Source: Epithemia pelagica
Lineage: Eukaryota; Bacillariophyta; Bacillariophyceae; Surirellales; Surirellaceae
Length of the DNA: 64,000 nt
Assembly (NCBI GenBank): GCA_946965045.2
Contig: OX337237.1
Coordinates: 2,170,001 to 2,234,000 of the forward strand
Direction of reading: 5' to 3'
Below are positions 22,457 through 33,085 of this stretch, piece after piece. The notes beneath the pieces were generated by a model. That model was given only the letters and a program-made list of their open reading frames with translations. It had not been told where the DNA came from and did no database searches. Numbering within the stretch: the stretch's first letter is position 1; the number at the start of each line of letters is the position of its first letter. The translations under genes and the position numbers were made by a program.

Positions 22457-24351
22457 TCATTCAGAGTAAGCACCAGGTCCGAACCGGCGTCCATTTGTGC
22501 TACCTCGGTCAGTGCCGCCTGTGCCTCCGCCTGTTCCTGCGTCATTTGCACCTGCCACGGACGGATCCGTTAGCACCGAGGGATCAACACCCCCCGTGTC
22601 TGCCGTATCGATGTCCACATTTCCAATTTCCCGACCACGTCCACGCCCGTCACCACGTCCATCGTTACCACCGCGACCCCAATGTCCCCGTCCGGCATGA
22701 CGACCACCACGGCCACGACCACGGCCGCCAGAATATTGCCGCAGGCGGGCGCGTTCCTGATGGACGTAAGCTTGTCCCGATGGCCCGAGGGTCTCCATCT
22801 CTTGAGAAGAGAATCGCCAATTAACATCGGTGACATCCACACCGTAGAACGTAAAGATGCCGTTGTTCTGCTGTAACCCCGGAAAGGAACGTGCACGGGT
22901 CGGGGAATGTTCAAACGTGTTGGTTTCGGAGATAAAACGATGACGGGCACGATTACCTGTTCCTGGGATGACCTGTGGGTATATTTCCGAAACTTCACGA
23001 GAAATATACGCAATGGCAGCAGCCAAGTCCCCACGGTAATGCGTACGGACAGTACTCTTGATGACGGCGAACTCGGCCGTTGAAATACGAATGTTATCAA
23101 GGAGAATCTTCACTTGGTTAGCACCGGAACGTCGGTTGGGGGTATCGTCCAAGGTGCGAAAGGCCCGAAGTAATTTAGTCGAGTAGGCATCGAAACTAAA
23201 GGCACGTTCGTTGTGGTAAAAGACAGAATTAAGAATTGCTTCGGCCTTGTTGATACGCTTTTCTTTTTGTCCTCCCCCATCATAGTGATCTACTAAGGCT
23301 AACCAAGCGGCGCGTCCATTCTGGGATGCCTGGAATGGTTGTATCCACGTAGCGGGTTGATCACGGGCACGGTCACTGAGTAGACGATAGAATGCCTTGT
23401 TGTCTTCACGAAAGAAAGGCCCGTTGAGGGGGTAGCTGTATAGTTCTTGTTCACGTGTTGTCTGAAATATGTGTCCAGGTAGCACCTCTGGTCGGATAAC
23501 ATAATCTAGAGGAGCTTGTTGCTTGCCAATTATGTGTGACAGGTATGTGGGAAATTCCTTCGACCAATCTTCCCAGCTATCTTCCTTCAAGACTTCGGGC
23601 TTAATGTCAGGCGCCATGTCAGACTCGGCTTTAATTTCCATCTCATCCAGAGAATCAGAGAGAACCACTTGGTCAAAATCAGCTGCAGTGACAGCGCGTC
23701 GTTGTCTTCTGGATCTTGAAGCCCAAAAGCATAGCCCTTGTATGTTCTTGACGACGCTTGTGGGCAGACTTATATTGTTCGGAGCCGGGCGCTTCTCCAA
23801 CCGCGAAGCCAACGACGTCACGTCATCCTTGCTCATCCGCCCGAACACATGGATGGAGTTAAGCCTTTCGACATTTTCTAGAACGTTTATTTCGTTAGCA
23901 TTCGCCCCACAGACTGTGAGGACCAGTCCGACTTGCGAGAGAGCAGGTGGCGGTCCCGCTGGTGGATGCGGGATCGGGGGAGGAGGCGGCGGAGCGCCGC
24001 CGCCGTCACCACCCCCGCCGTCGCCATCTCCGCCTCCATCGCCTCCGCCGCCGTCGCCGCCGCCGTCTCCACCACCGGCAGGAGCGGCAGGAGCACCTCC
24101 GTCCCCAGTTCCAGTACTCCCAGTTCCTGTTCCTCGAGTATTCCCGACTCGCGAACGCGAGCCACCAGTACTACCACCAGTGCCACCATCACCGGGGTTC
24201 CTGTTTTTCTCGCCGCAGGTTTCCGTCCTGCATCTGTCCCCGTACTGGTTCCCCCCGCTGGAACAGCGGTTCCCTGCACATTCCGTGCTTCCGACCCTTC
24301 GGGGTCATTTTCCGGTGGGTTCTTCGTTGCAGCTCTAGTTGCCGTTACCAT
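22457..24351 (-). pseudogene. Copia gag with RGG-rich C-terminus (one frame break)
   Basis: It starts at ATG 24351 (MVTATRAATKNPPEN). A frame change near 24194-24208, beside a five-A run on the coding strand, is needed to join this N-terminus to the Gly/Asp- and Pro-rich linker and the main gag body. The body contains LSQVGLVLTVCGANANEIN and the capsid-like WIQPFQASQNGRAAWLALV. The C-terminus is a run of RGG/RGR repeats instead of a CCHC zinc knuckle, presumably serving RNA binding. Gag ends at TGA 22457-22459, after which pol continues in the same frame. Confidence 0.8.
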
Positions 24352-24405
24352 ATTCCTGTAGTTCCCTTCCCAGTCTCGCTCTGGGTCTGATAAACTGTTT
24401 CGTTC

Positions 24406-24537
24406 CGTTCGTAACAAGAAGATTAGTAATTATACCTAACGTAACGTGTATCATGCAAAAGTACTAAACCAGTAAACGGTAATTCCCCCAAAGATACTCT
24501 CCAACATCCGGGTAAACCCACCGACCCGAATGAAACA
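24406..24537 (-). repeat. Copia 5' LTR
   Basis: A 132-bp LTR, near-identical to the copy at 18163-18294. Its outer end is 107 bp upstream of the dihydroxyacetone kinase start codon, but its transcription direction points away from that gene. Confidence 0.9.
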
Positions 24538-24644
24538 GGGGGTTGGGGATAACAGATCCTTTTAGATCTTGCGTCACTCTCTTGTCCACATCTCATTTAT
24601 CACACACACCTTACGTGATAGATTTGATCTCGATCCTCTATACC

Positions 24645-26492
24645 ATGGTCAAACCAAAAAACTTTATCAATGATTCTGCAAATGCAGTGGAGGAATTCAT
24701 TGAAGGGCTGTTGATTCAATATCCTAATCACCTTGTCAAACTTCAGAATCACAATGTTGTCATGGCAGCGGTTCGTGACACAAACAAAGTCCAAGTCATT
24801 TGCGGTGGTGGTAGTGGCCATGAGCCTTCTCACGCCGGATATCTGGGTTCGGGAATGATTTCAGCTGCTGTCTGTGGAGGAATGTTTGCTAGTCCGTCTG
24901 TATCCAGTGTTTTGGCCGCAATCCGAGCAACAGCCGCGACCAAGGAAGACAAGAAGTTTACTGGTGTCTTGTTGGTTATCAAAAACTATACTGGAGATCG
25001 TCTAAATTTTGGAATGGCAGCAGAAAAAGCTGGACAAGAAGGAATCAGAGTACAAACGGTTGTTGTTGCCGATGACTGTGCACTGCCACGGAGCAAAGGA
25101 ATCACAGGTGCTCGGGGTGTAGCGGTACGTCAAGAAGTAGCAAATGCTCCTTCTGCTTTTTGTTGATTGCCTCAAAGCAGTTGCTTCTTTTTACCTGTTT
25201 AGGGTACTGTCATTGTCAATAAGGTGGCAGGGTCTGCGGCCGCTGCAGGAAAATCGTTGGATGAAGTGGCGAAGGTGGCTAGAAAGGTATGCAGCAGAAT
25301 GGGTTCGCTTGGTGTAACGCTGAATTCCGTGACGATCCCTGGAGCTGAGTCGGTTAATGATCGACTGGATGAAAAGACGATCGAAATTGGTCTGGGAATT
25401 CACGGAGAAGCAGGAATGAAGCAGTCGCCCCTTCTCTCAGCGGACGAGCTTGCTCGTGAAATGATATCCACCATACACAGTCACGGTCGTGAGCAGGATG
25501 GTGCAATTGTCCCCTTGTTTGGAAAAGGCGACGAGGTTGCTGTTATGGTAAACAATCTTGGTGGAACTTCTAATTTCGAAATGTCCATACTCGCACGATC
25601 ATGTATCAAGTTGTTGGAAAGTAGTGAGTTTGGAGTCCAAGCCAAACGCGTGTACGTCGGATCATTCATGACTTCATTCGATATGCATGGAGCGTCATTG
25701 ACCATTCTTAACGTGACGGACCAAGCCGACATCATAACGCATCTCGATGCGTCAACAACCGCTCCCGCATGGGCATCATGCGACATCTGGTCCGATGGAT
25801 CTGCTCGACCGTCTGCGACGAAACTACCTGAAATCATTGTGGACGAGAAAGTGGCAGAACTGAATTGCCCACCTCTTCAGATTGATGGCTTTTCGCAGAT
25901 TGCCCAAAAGATGCTAGTGTCAGCGACTGGTAAGCTTGCGGATGCAGAGCCTATCTTAACAAAATACGATACAGTAGTTGGCGATGGCGACTGCGGAATA
26001 ACGATGAAACGGGGAGCACAGGAGATTTCGGGCCGTATTGAAAAGGGCACAATCCCAACTGATCATCCCGTAACGATGCTGAGTGCATTAGCAGATGCTG
26101 TTTCGGCTTCCATGGGAGGAACATCCGGTGTACTTTTGGAACTAATGTTTCGGAAAATGTCCTCCTTTTTGAGTTTTTGTCCCTCCATTGGAGTGGTCGA
26201 AATGGGCAAGGCGGTCCAAGCTGGTGTTGATGCGGTAAGTCTCTATGGAGGCGCTCACGTTGGTTCACGAACCATGCTTGATGCATTAGTTCCTGCTGCG
26301 ATGGCCTTGATGACTAGTGGCTTGGCGGCAGCTTCTACCAAAGCGAGGGAAGGAGCAGACAGCACGGCCAAGATGGCGACCGCTTCTGCAGGACGCTCAA
26401 ATTATCTCTCTGAAGATGTATTGTCAGGGACTCCAGACCCTGGTGCTGTGGCTGTTGCATTGGTCCTGGAAGCAGTGGTTGCTGCTTTGTAA
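24645..26492 (+). CDS. DAK: Dihydroxyacetone (glycerone) kinase
   Basis: Two exons, 24645-25124 and 25203-26492, are separated by a 78-nt GTACGT...TTTAG intron. They encode 589 residues, the usual length for the single-chain ATP-dependent enzyme. The DhaK domain shows VICGGGSGHEPSHAGY and GLGIHGEAG, where the His forms the covalent bond to the substrate. The C-terminal DhaL domain shows YDTVVGDGDCGITM, the Mg-ATP site. The enzyme phosphorylates dihydroxyacetone to DHAP, linking glycerol use to glycolysis and lipid synthesis, probably in the cytosol since no targeting sequence is seen. The splice restores GARGVA-GTVIVNKVAG, as expected. The Copia 5' LTR lies 107 bp upstream, so the original promoter has been displaced or is very short. 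Confidence 0.93.
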
Positions 26493-27164
26493 TCTGGTTC
26501 GAAACTGGATAATGGACATCAAAAGAACGTTGTATACTAATTATCGTGTTACAACTGACACCCAGGACGAGGAATAACCCACAGTTAAGCAACTATGTTT
26601 CTGATATACGTATTTATCCAATTCTGTTGAGCTTCCTGGAGACATGATATCGGTGAATCTTCTGGCAAACAAGATGCGATTTGTTTCCATATTAAGAGAC
26701 ACTGATATGCTTGGAGCATAAGACATCTTCCTCCAAGTCCACATACCACGACCACATCAGGCCACAAAGTTCTTTGTCGCCCTTACCCTCTAGCTACGAT
26801 ACCTTAGGTACCTAGTAAGCATAAGCTAAGGGAATCCGAAATCCGACATCCCCAGTAGCTAGGAAATACAACCAATGTAGTATTTTCTCCAGTAGGCTCT
26901 AGGTGAAGGCAGTAGACGAGGTTGTGGTATTGCGCGAGCACATAGTGGTATCTACACACTGCCCTCTTAGGACTACTGTGGTACATCATACAACCAACTG
27001 TCGTACTTTTGGCTGTTTTTTTAAGGCCGTAAAAGACAACTAGTTTGACGCACGTACTGTGGATAAAAGTACAGTCAATACAACCTTACAACCAACCATC
27101 ACAAATTCAAGAGAGCGACAATCATCCCTACTGGCGAACAACAAATTTCTACAAGACAAACAGG
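26493..27164. other. Intergenic, no gene seen
   Basis: This stretch holds the 3' end of the kinase gene and the 5' flank of the Crypton. Small ORFs here show no coding character. I could not identify the short direct repeats that would mark the Crypton terminus. Confidence 0.4.
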
Positions 27165-29357
27165 ATGCCTCGAACCAAGAATGACTACAAACCCTACCTT
27201 GTTGCAATGATGAGCCATCGGGATGGACGGACCTACAGCCGAGGAACGCAGTTCTCAAGGGAGCAGTTGTTGCGACTCAAACCAGTAGACATAGTGAGAT
27301 GGATGAATTTCAAGACGTTTGGGGTTGATGATCCACCAATTGATGCCAATCCAACACATGCACGCTCATCATCAATACTATATTGGAAGAAGGCCATTTC
27401 ATCGTTCATGCCATGCCGACTTCCGCACTGGAATGAAGAATGTATGTCCGGCAACCCAACAAAGTCCCAAGAGGTTAATGACCTTATTACGCGCGTGAGA
27501 AAGAAGGAAGTTCGCAAGCAAGGAGTTGAGTCGAAAGCTCGCCGTCCTTTGACCGAGGGTGAGTTCCGCCAGGTGCAGATCATCCTTCGAGAGAGTCCAG
27601 AGAATGGCCACATAACTCGGTATGGCATACCAGGTTTTGTGAATTTTCTAAGTCACATGATTGCACGCCCTGACTGCGTGAGCCAGTGGAAAAAAGAGCT
27701 CCTAGAGCCACATGATGTTTATCCTGAGTTTTCTGTCAAGGCGCAACTCTCATGGGCTAAGAATGTGCAACAAGAGGGAGACGCACCATGGCAGATTGTT
27801 CTTGGCTCTCGGGATCCATTTTTCTGTGTTTTCATTGGCCTTGCCATATGGCTTGAGTTTTATCTATCAAGTCAATCGGGCCCTTTATTGACTCCCTATG
27901 TTTTCGCATTCACAACGGACACAAGAGTACCCAAAGGAGGTGAAGCAACAAATGACTATGTCCGAGAAGTGCTGACCAAACTCTATGCCAGCAGTGAATT
28001 TGTTAGAGAGCGTGGTGGGCTATTGGGAGCTTATAGTATACGCAAATTTGGCTCAACAAGAGCTAGGCGAGGAGGTGCATCAAAGGATGAAAAGGACTAT
28101 AGAGGTCGCTGGAAGAAGAATCGCCGCGTTTCGGATGTATATGATGACGCTGAACTGCCATACCCAGATGGCAAGGTTGCGGCATTGTTGTGTCCAGGAG
28201 GACCCTGCAGCTACCGAATCAAGACAAACAGTTGTGTCACGAATGATTGGATACTAGATCATGTTGTGCCATCTATTGCTGGCTCTGTGTACGGAAGGAC
28301 TTTAGCTACAATTTTGGGGAAGGCTCTTCTATGGGTAATTTTTTCAGACAAGAAACACTGGGTCCCTCCAGCAATTGTTGCCCGCGTAACTGATGCCTAT
28401 AGAGAGCTTGTGGGTGAAGAGGATACATCAGGAGCCCTTGCTAATCCTGTGGAAAAGAAACTTCTTGTTGTCACTGGTGATGACGCAACGCTTGTCATAA
28501 CCGAAATCAATGCGACACCAGCTGCTGCATCACTTGGGGTTTCAACAGCTCCTGCACCAGCGCAAGACAATAATGTTGAAGGGCAAGCGCCCATTCCGAA
28601 TGATGAACCACCCTTGCAGCAACCAGTTGTCTTGGGAGGACACATGGAGAGCCAGACTTCCCGGCAACTGCTTCATACGATTGTCAACCAACTCAACACA
28701 ATCCAGTCTTCTATGTCAGCAATGGCTGAATCCATTGTAGAAGGAAGAGAAACTGACAGAGCAATGATGCAGAGTCAGTTTCGAATCGTTCACTCAAACA
28801 TGCGCCCTGTTTCTCAGGAACCACTCCGCCTCTTGCGTCGTGCAATACGAGGAAACAATCAACAAAATGGAAATCAAAGAAACAATCATGCCAACAATAA
28901 TAATGAGAACAATGCACCAGTATATCAGAATAATTTTGGTGGTAATGGTGCTGGTGGTGCTGTTCTTGCGGGTGGACAGCCACTTGGTGAGCAGCATGGT
29001 GCAGAAAATTTTGATGGTGATGCTGTCGGAGTGGCAAACCCACTAGTGCTTGCAGAGCTTTCTCCAACTCCAAGAAACTTGTACACTCTCTGGGAGGAAT
29101 ACATGGTAGGGATTGGTGGTAGAAAACCTGCAAGGATGTTTAGCAGACAGGAAAGAGGCCGGTGTAAGCACAAGTATCACAGAAGAAAAATTGTTTGGGA
29201 TCGGATTGCACTGTTAATCAATGCTGGACTTACTTCACACATGGCCTGTGACAGAATTTATGATGTGTATGGCCATGGAGCCACGGTCACAACAATCATC
29301 AATGCTCTCAAGAAAGATATTAGAGAGAATTCACTTGATGACAGGTTAAGAGTATGA
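27165..29357 (+). CDS. Crypton tyrosine recombinase with GCR1_C-type DNA-binding domain
   Basis: A 730-residue intact frame starts at ATG 27165; an in-frame upstream ATG at 27045 is less likely. A recombinase-like core covers roughly residues 50-400. It has a box containing GAYSIRKFGSTRARRGG (catalytic Arg), DYRGRWKKN (second Arg/Trp) and VSDVYDDAELPYPD (candidate nucleophilic Tyr), then LCPGGPCSYR. After a low-complexity Asn/Gly linker, the last ~90 residues (PRNLYTLWEEYMVG, FSRQERGRCKHKYHRRK, WDRIALLINAG) resemble the GCR1_C domain. That core plus GCR1_C pairing is characteristic of Crypton elements, which integrate as DNA circles by tyrosine recombination. No stop or frameshift interrupts it, so it could be active. 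It lies between two host genes. Confidence 0.7.
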   Translation: MPRTKNDYKPYLVAMMSHRDGRTYSRGTQFSREQLLRLKPVDIVRWMNFKTFGVDDPPIDANPTHARSSSILYWKKAISSFMPCRLPHWNEECMSGNPTKSQEVNDLITRVRKKEVRKQGVESKARRPLTEGEFRQVQIILRESPENGHITRYGIPGFVNFLSHMIARPDCVSQWKKELLEPHDVYPEFSVKAQLSWAKNVQQEGDAPWQIVLGSRDPFFCVFIGLAIWLEFYLSSQSGPLLTPYVFAFTTDTRVPKGGEATNDYVREVLTKLYASSEFVRERGGLLGAYSIRKFGSTRARRGGASKDEKDYRGRWKKNRRVSDVYDDAELPYPDGKVAALLCPGGPCSYRIKTNSCVTNDWILDHVVPSIAGSVYGRTLATILGKALLWVIFSDKKHWVPPAIVARVTDAYRELVGEEDTSGALANPVEKKLLVVTGDDATLVITEINATPAAASLGVSTAPAPAQDNNVEGQAPIPNDEPPLQQPVVLGGHMESQTSRQLLHTIVNQLNTIQSSMSAMAESIVEGRETDRAMMQSQFRIVHSNMRPVSQEPLRLLRRAIRGNNQQNGNQRNNHANNNNENNAPVYQNNFGGNGAGGAVLAGGQPLGEQHGAENFDGDAVGVANPLVLAELSPTPRNLYTLWEEYMVGIGGRKPARMFSRQERGRCKHKYHRRKIVWDRIALLINAGLTSHMACDRIYDVYGHGATVTTIINALKKDIRENSLDDRLRV

Positions 29358-29925
29358 TTGTTGCTGCGGCTTCACCTGAAACTAGACTTTTATGTAATCT
29401 ATGCTACCTGGACATGGAGTATCTTGATTGATGAGGGGATAGCCTAGCAAGATATTGCCAGTAGGAAATCTCCGTACACCATACATACGAGAACTTGTGT
29501 ACTGTCTCTACACGGTTGCATTATTTGTTGCATTCGTTCACACTACCAAAGGAGTAGGAGTCTACTCCTAGCTAGGAGTACGTTGGTAGGAGTAGGTAGC
29601 TGTAGACTATGAGTGGCAAACTTTCCATGGGTAGTTTTTCTCTACTCTCTACTGTATACAATACTGTACAGTACGGATTGCGGACAGACATGAGACATTG
29701 CAGAAAGCCGGACGGAGTGCGGACGTCGTCGAAGACTGCGACCTGCGACGCGCTTTCGCCCTCGCAAAAGACCCAAGGACAATTGACAGGGATTTGTCTC
29801 TGTTAAAATACCCCGAAGGAGACCAAAGACGAAGCCACAACCACGATATCGAAGGGTTTGTGGATTGAAGAGACAAAACGTTTTGAAGCGGTGTGTGTCA
29901 GAGACCTTGCTGACACACTCTGCAG
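29358..29925. other. Intergenic with an inverted AGGAGTA motif cluster
   Basis: No gene is seen. At about 29548-29600, TAGGAGTA and its complement TACTCCTA alternate several times, forming a potential hairpin around CTCCTAGCTAGGAG. The CDPK promoter should lie downstream of this. Confidence 0.5.
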
Positions 29926-31727
29926 ATGGGAAACGAGCCTTCCAAAAAACACACTGCTGCTGATACTGCTGGTGGTGGAGGAAATCGTCGCCGCTCTGGT
30001 GGTCGGCAAGCGGGAGGAGGCACCAAGCATGTTCAGATCGACCCAACAGTAAATATTCAAGATCATTCCAAGAATAAGACAACAGCGAAACAGAATAACG
30101 ATACCAAAACTGGACACGAAGGAAGAAACACTGGTAAAAAGCAGTATAAAATGGAAGAGTCAGCCCATACTTTCGCTCCTAGCTCCCACAGCGTGTCGGG
30201 TCACTTTCGACGAGGGGCTTCTCCTGTGATGGTGACAGATGCATTGGGAGATGTACGGGTCAATTATCACATTGAGTCAAAAGAATTGGGGCATGGCCAC
30301 TACGGTGTTGTACGAAAATGCATGCATCGGGATTCGGGCAACTGGTATGCGATCAAATCCATTCGCAAAGCCAAAGTCTCTAAAATTGAAGTCCTAAAGC
30401 GAGAGATCGAGATTCTCAAAGAAGTGAAACATCCACACATTATTGAGCTCGTAGAGGTCTTTGAAGACGAACGATACTTGCACTTGATTACAGAATTGTG
30501 TACCGGCGGAGAACTTTTCGATCGGATTATTGCAAAAACACAATCCGCAGAAGGTCATTTTTCAGAGAAAGATGCTGCTTCGTTGGTCAGGGATATTTTG
30601 GATGCCATTGCGTATTGCCATGATGAAAAACAGATTGTCCATCGTGACTTGAAACCAGAAAATTTTCTGTTTCTCACTGGGGAAGAAGATTCTCCAATCA
30701 AGATTATTGATTTTGGCCTGAGTAGACATGATGACGCTGCACTGGGAATCATGCAAACCAAAGTGGGAAGTAAGTAGGCAGAAAAGAGCTTTTGATGGCG
30801 CACTGCGAGGGTTTGACCTGGATACCTCACGTGCTCTTGCTTTCGTCAGCGCCATACTATGTTGCACCGGAAGTTCTACGTCGTGAATATACCAAAAGCT
30901 GCGATATTTGGTCGATTGGTGTTATTACATATATTCTTTTGTGTGGGTACCCGCCGTTTTATGGTGATTCGGATACCCAAATTTTTGAGTCGGTCAAGAT
31001 TGGAAGATTTGATTTTCCGTCACCAGAATGGGACGAGATCAGTCAGTCGGCAAAGGATTTTGTTATAGCATTGTTGAAGAAGGATCCACAGGAAAGACCG
31101 ACGGCTGCGAATGCCCTAGTACATACTTGGTTAAAAGAGCAGTTAGGTGTAACGAATGAGCTGAGAACATCCGGAATCTTACATCGAAGCGTTCGTACTG
31201 GTGAGTTTACCAAATATTTGGCCATGAAAAAGCTCAAGAAGGCAGCACTCGGATATATTGCGTCAAACTTGACACAAGCTGAGGTTGGAGAGTTGGAGAA
31301 AATATTTAAAGCAATGGATAAGAATGGGGATGGTCGAATTACGTTGATTGATTTGGACGAAGCCATTGAAAAGGGGAAATTTAGTGCTCAAATGAGCCAT
31401 GATTTGAAGACTCTACGGTACGATTTATCGCTTTCAGATGAGGATCAATTGAATTATCGAGATTTTCTCGCAGCTACTATGGATGGTAATTTGGCGTTGA
31501 GGGAAGATAATGTCCGAATGGCGTTTAACCATTTCCGGCACAATACCGACGTGGATTATTTGATCAAGGAGGATCTGGCAGAAATATTTGGGGCAGATGC
31601 ACATGCGCGTGATGTAATGGCCTTGTTAGATCACGATGGTGATGGTAAGGTTTCATTCGAAGACTTTCGGCATGCCATGGCTGAAAGCTTGGAAGATGAT
31701 GGCGAAGATGATGTTGATATTCAGTAG
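29926..31727 (+). CDS. Calcium-dependent protein kinase (CDPK)
   Basis: Exons 29926-30769 and 30850-31727 with an 80-nt GTAAGT...GTCAG intron; 573 residues. The N-terminus MGNEPSKK has Gly2 in a myristoylation-like context, which would place it at a membrane. The kinase domain has all key parts: Gly-loop LGHGHYGVV, YAIKSI lysine, HRDLKPEN catalytic loop, IDFGLS, and GTPYYVAPE restored exactly by the splice. A junction region follows, then four EF-hand positions. The first (DKNGDGRITLIDLDEAI) and last (DHDGDGKVSFEDFRHAM) have canonical calcium-ligand loops. The middle two are degenerate. CDPKs turn calcium spikes directly into phosphorylation. The target is not predictable. The acidic C-terminus (DDGEDDVDIQ) is unremarkable. 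Confidence 0.95.
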
Positions 31728-32118
31728 CAGTAACCTAAGTATGAAATAATGAATTACCTAGGTAGTGCCCCCAGAAAATAGTACTTGTTTGTAGACGTCC
31801 CTCGTCCCTAAACAGACCGGAATGTCTGGTCTATTGGTGCACAAGCGAAGAAAAGTCTTCGTGTAAGTAAGAATAAAGCTACCGTAAGAGTGAACGAATG
31901 TGACGAATGATGAAACCCCGGTCTACGTTCCCAGGTTCCCGGCTCATGAAATAAAAAATTAGAATATTGATCCACAATTATAGTTATAGTATGTACTCGT
32001 TCCCAACTGCACTCCAAAACAACAGCGGGGAGAGCCAAGCAGTATCACCGCGATTCAATCATCAGAAAACTCCCTCTTATACCAATAAACTGGTCCGGTG
32101 CCATGATTCGTAGACATC
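31728..32118. other. Intergenic between convergent CDPK and H3 genes
   Basis: No gene seen. This stretch holds the 3' ends of two converging genes. Confidence 0.5.

Positions 32119-33085
<967 letters not shown>

Larger units (their letters stand above)
18163..24537 (-). mobile_element. Copia LTR retrotransposon (CoDi-like), nested in the LINE tail
   Basis: The element is 6,375 bp in minus orientation. It is bounded by two 132-bp LTRs that differ at about three positions, which implies a fairly recent insertion. It is flanked by a 5-bp duplication GGGGG (18158-18162 and 24538-24542), because it entered the G-tract at the LINE 3' end. The gene order gag, protease, integrase, reverse transcriptase, RNase H is that of Copia. 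The putative polypurine tract TTTGCGGGGAC (minus strand) lies directly before the 3' LTR. A primer-binding site resembling the end of a tRNA (TTTATCAGAC) lies after the 5' LTR. The proteins resemble the diatom CoDi group as I know it. Three single-base frame breaks and one in-frame stop affect the coding region. Confidence 0.9.

Noticed and set aside
22321-22551. Minus-strand frame overlapping the gag-pol boundary, suggesting a gag-pol frameshift
   Set aside because: Gag and pol are already in one frame separated by a single TGA, so a frameshift is not needed.
23523-24338. Plus-strand 271-codon ORF, Pro/Ser-rich
   Set aside because: It is antisense to the Gly/Asp-rich linker of Copia gag; the composition follows from the complementary repeats.
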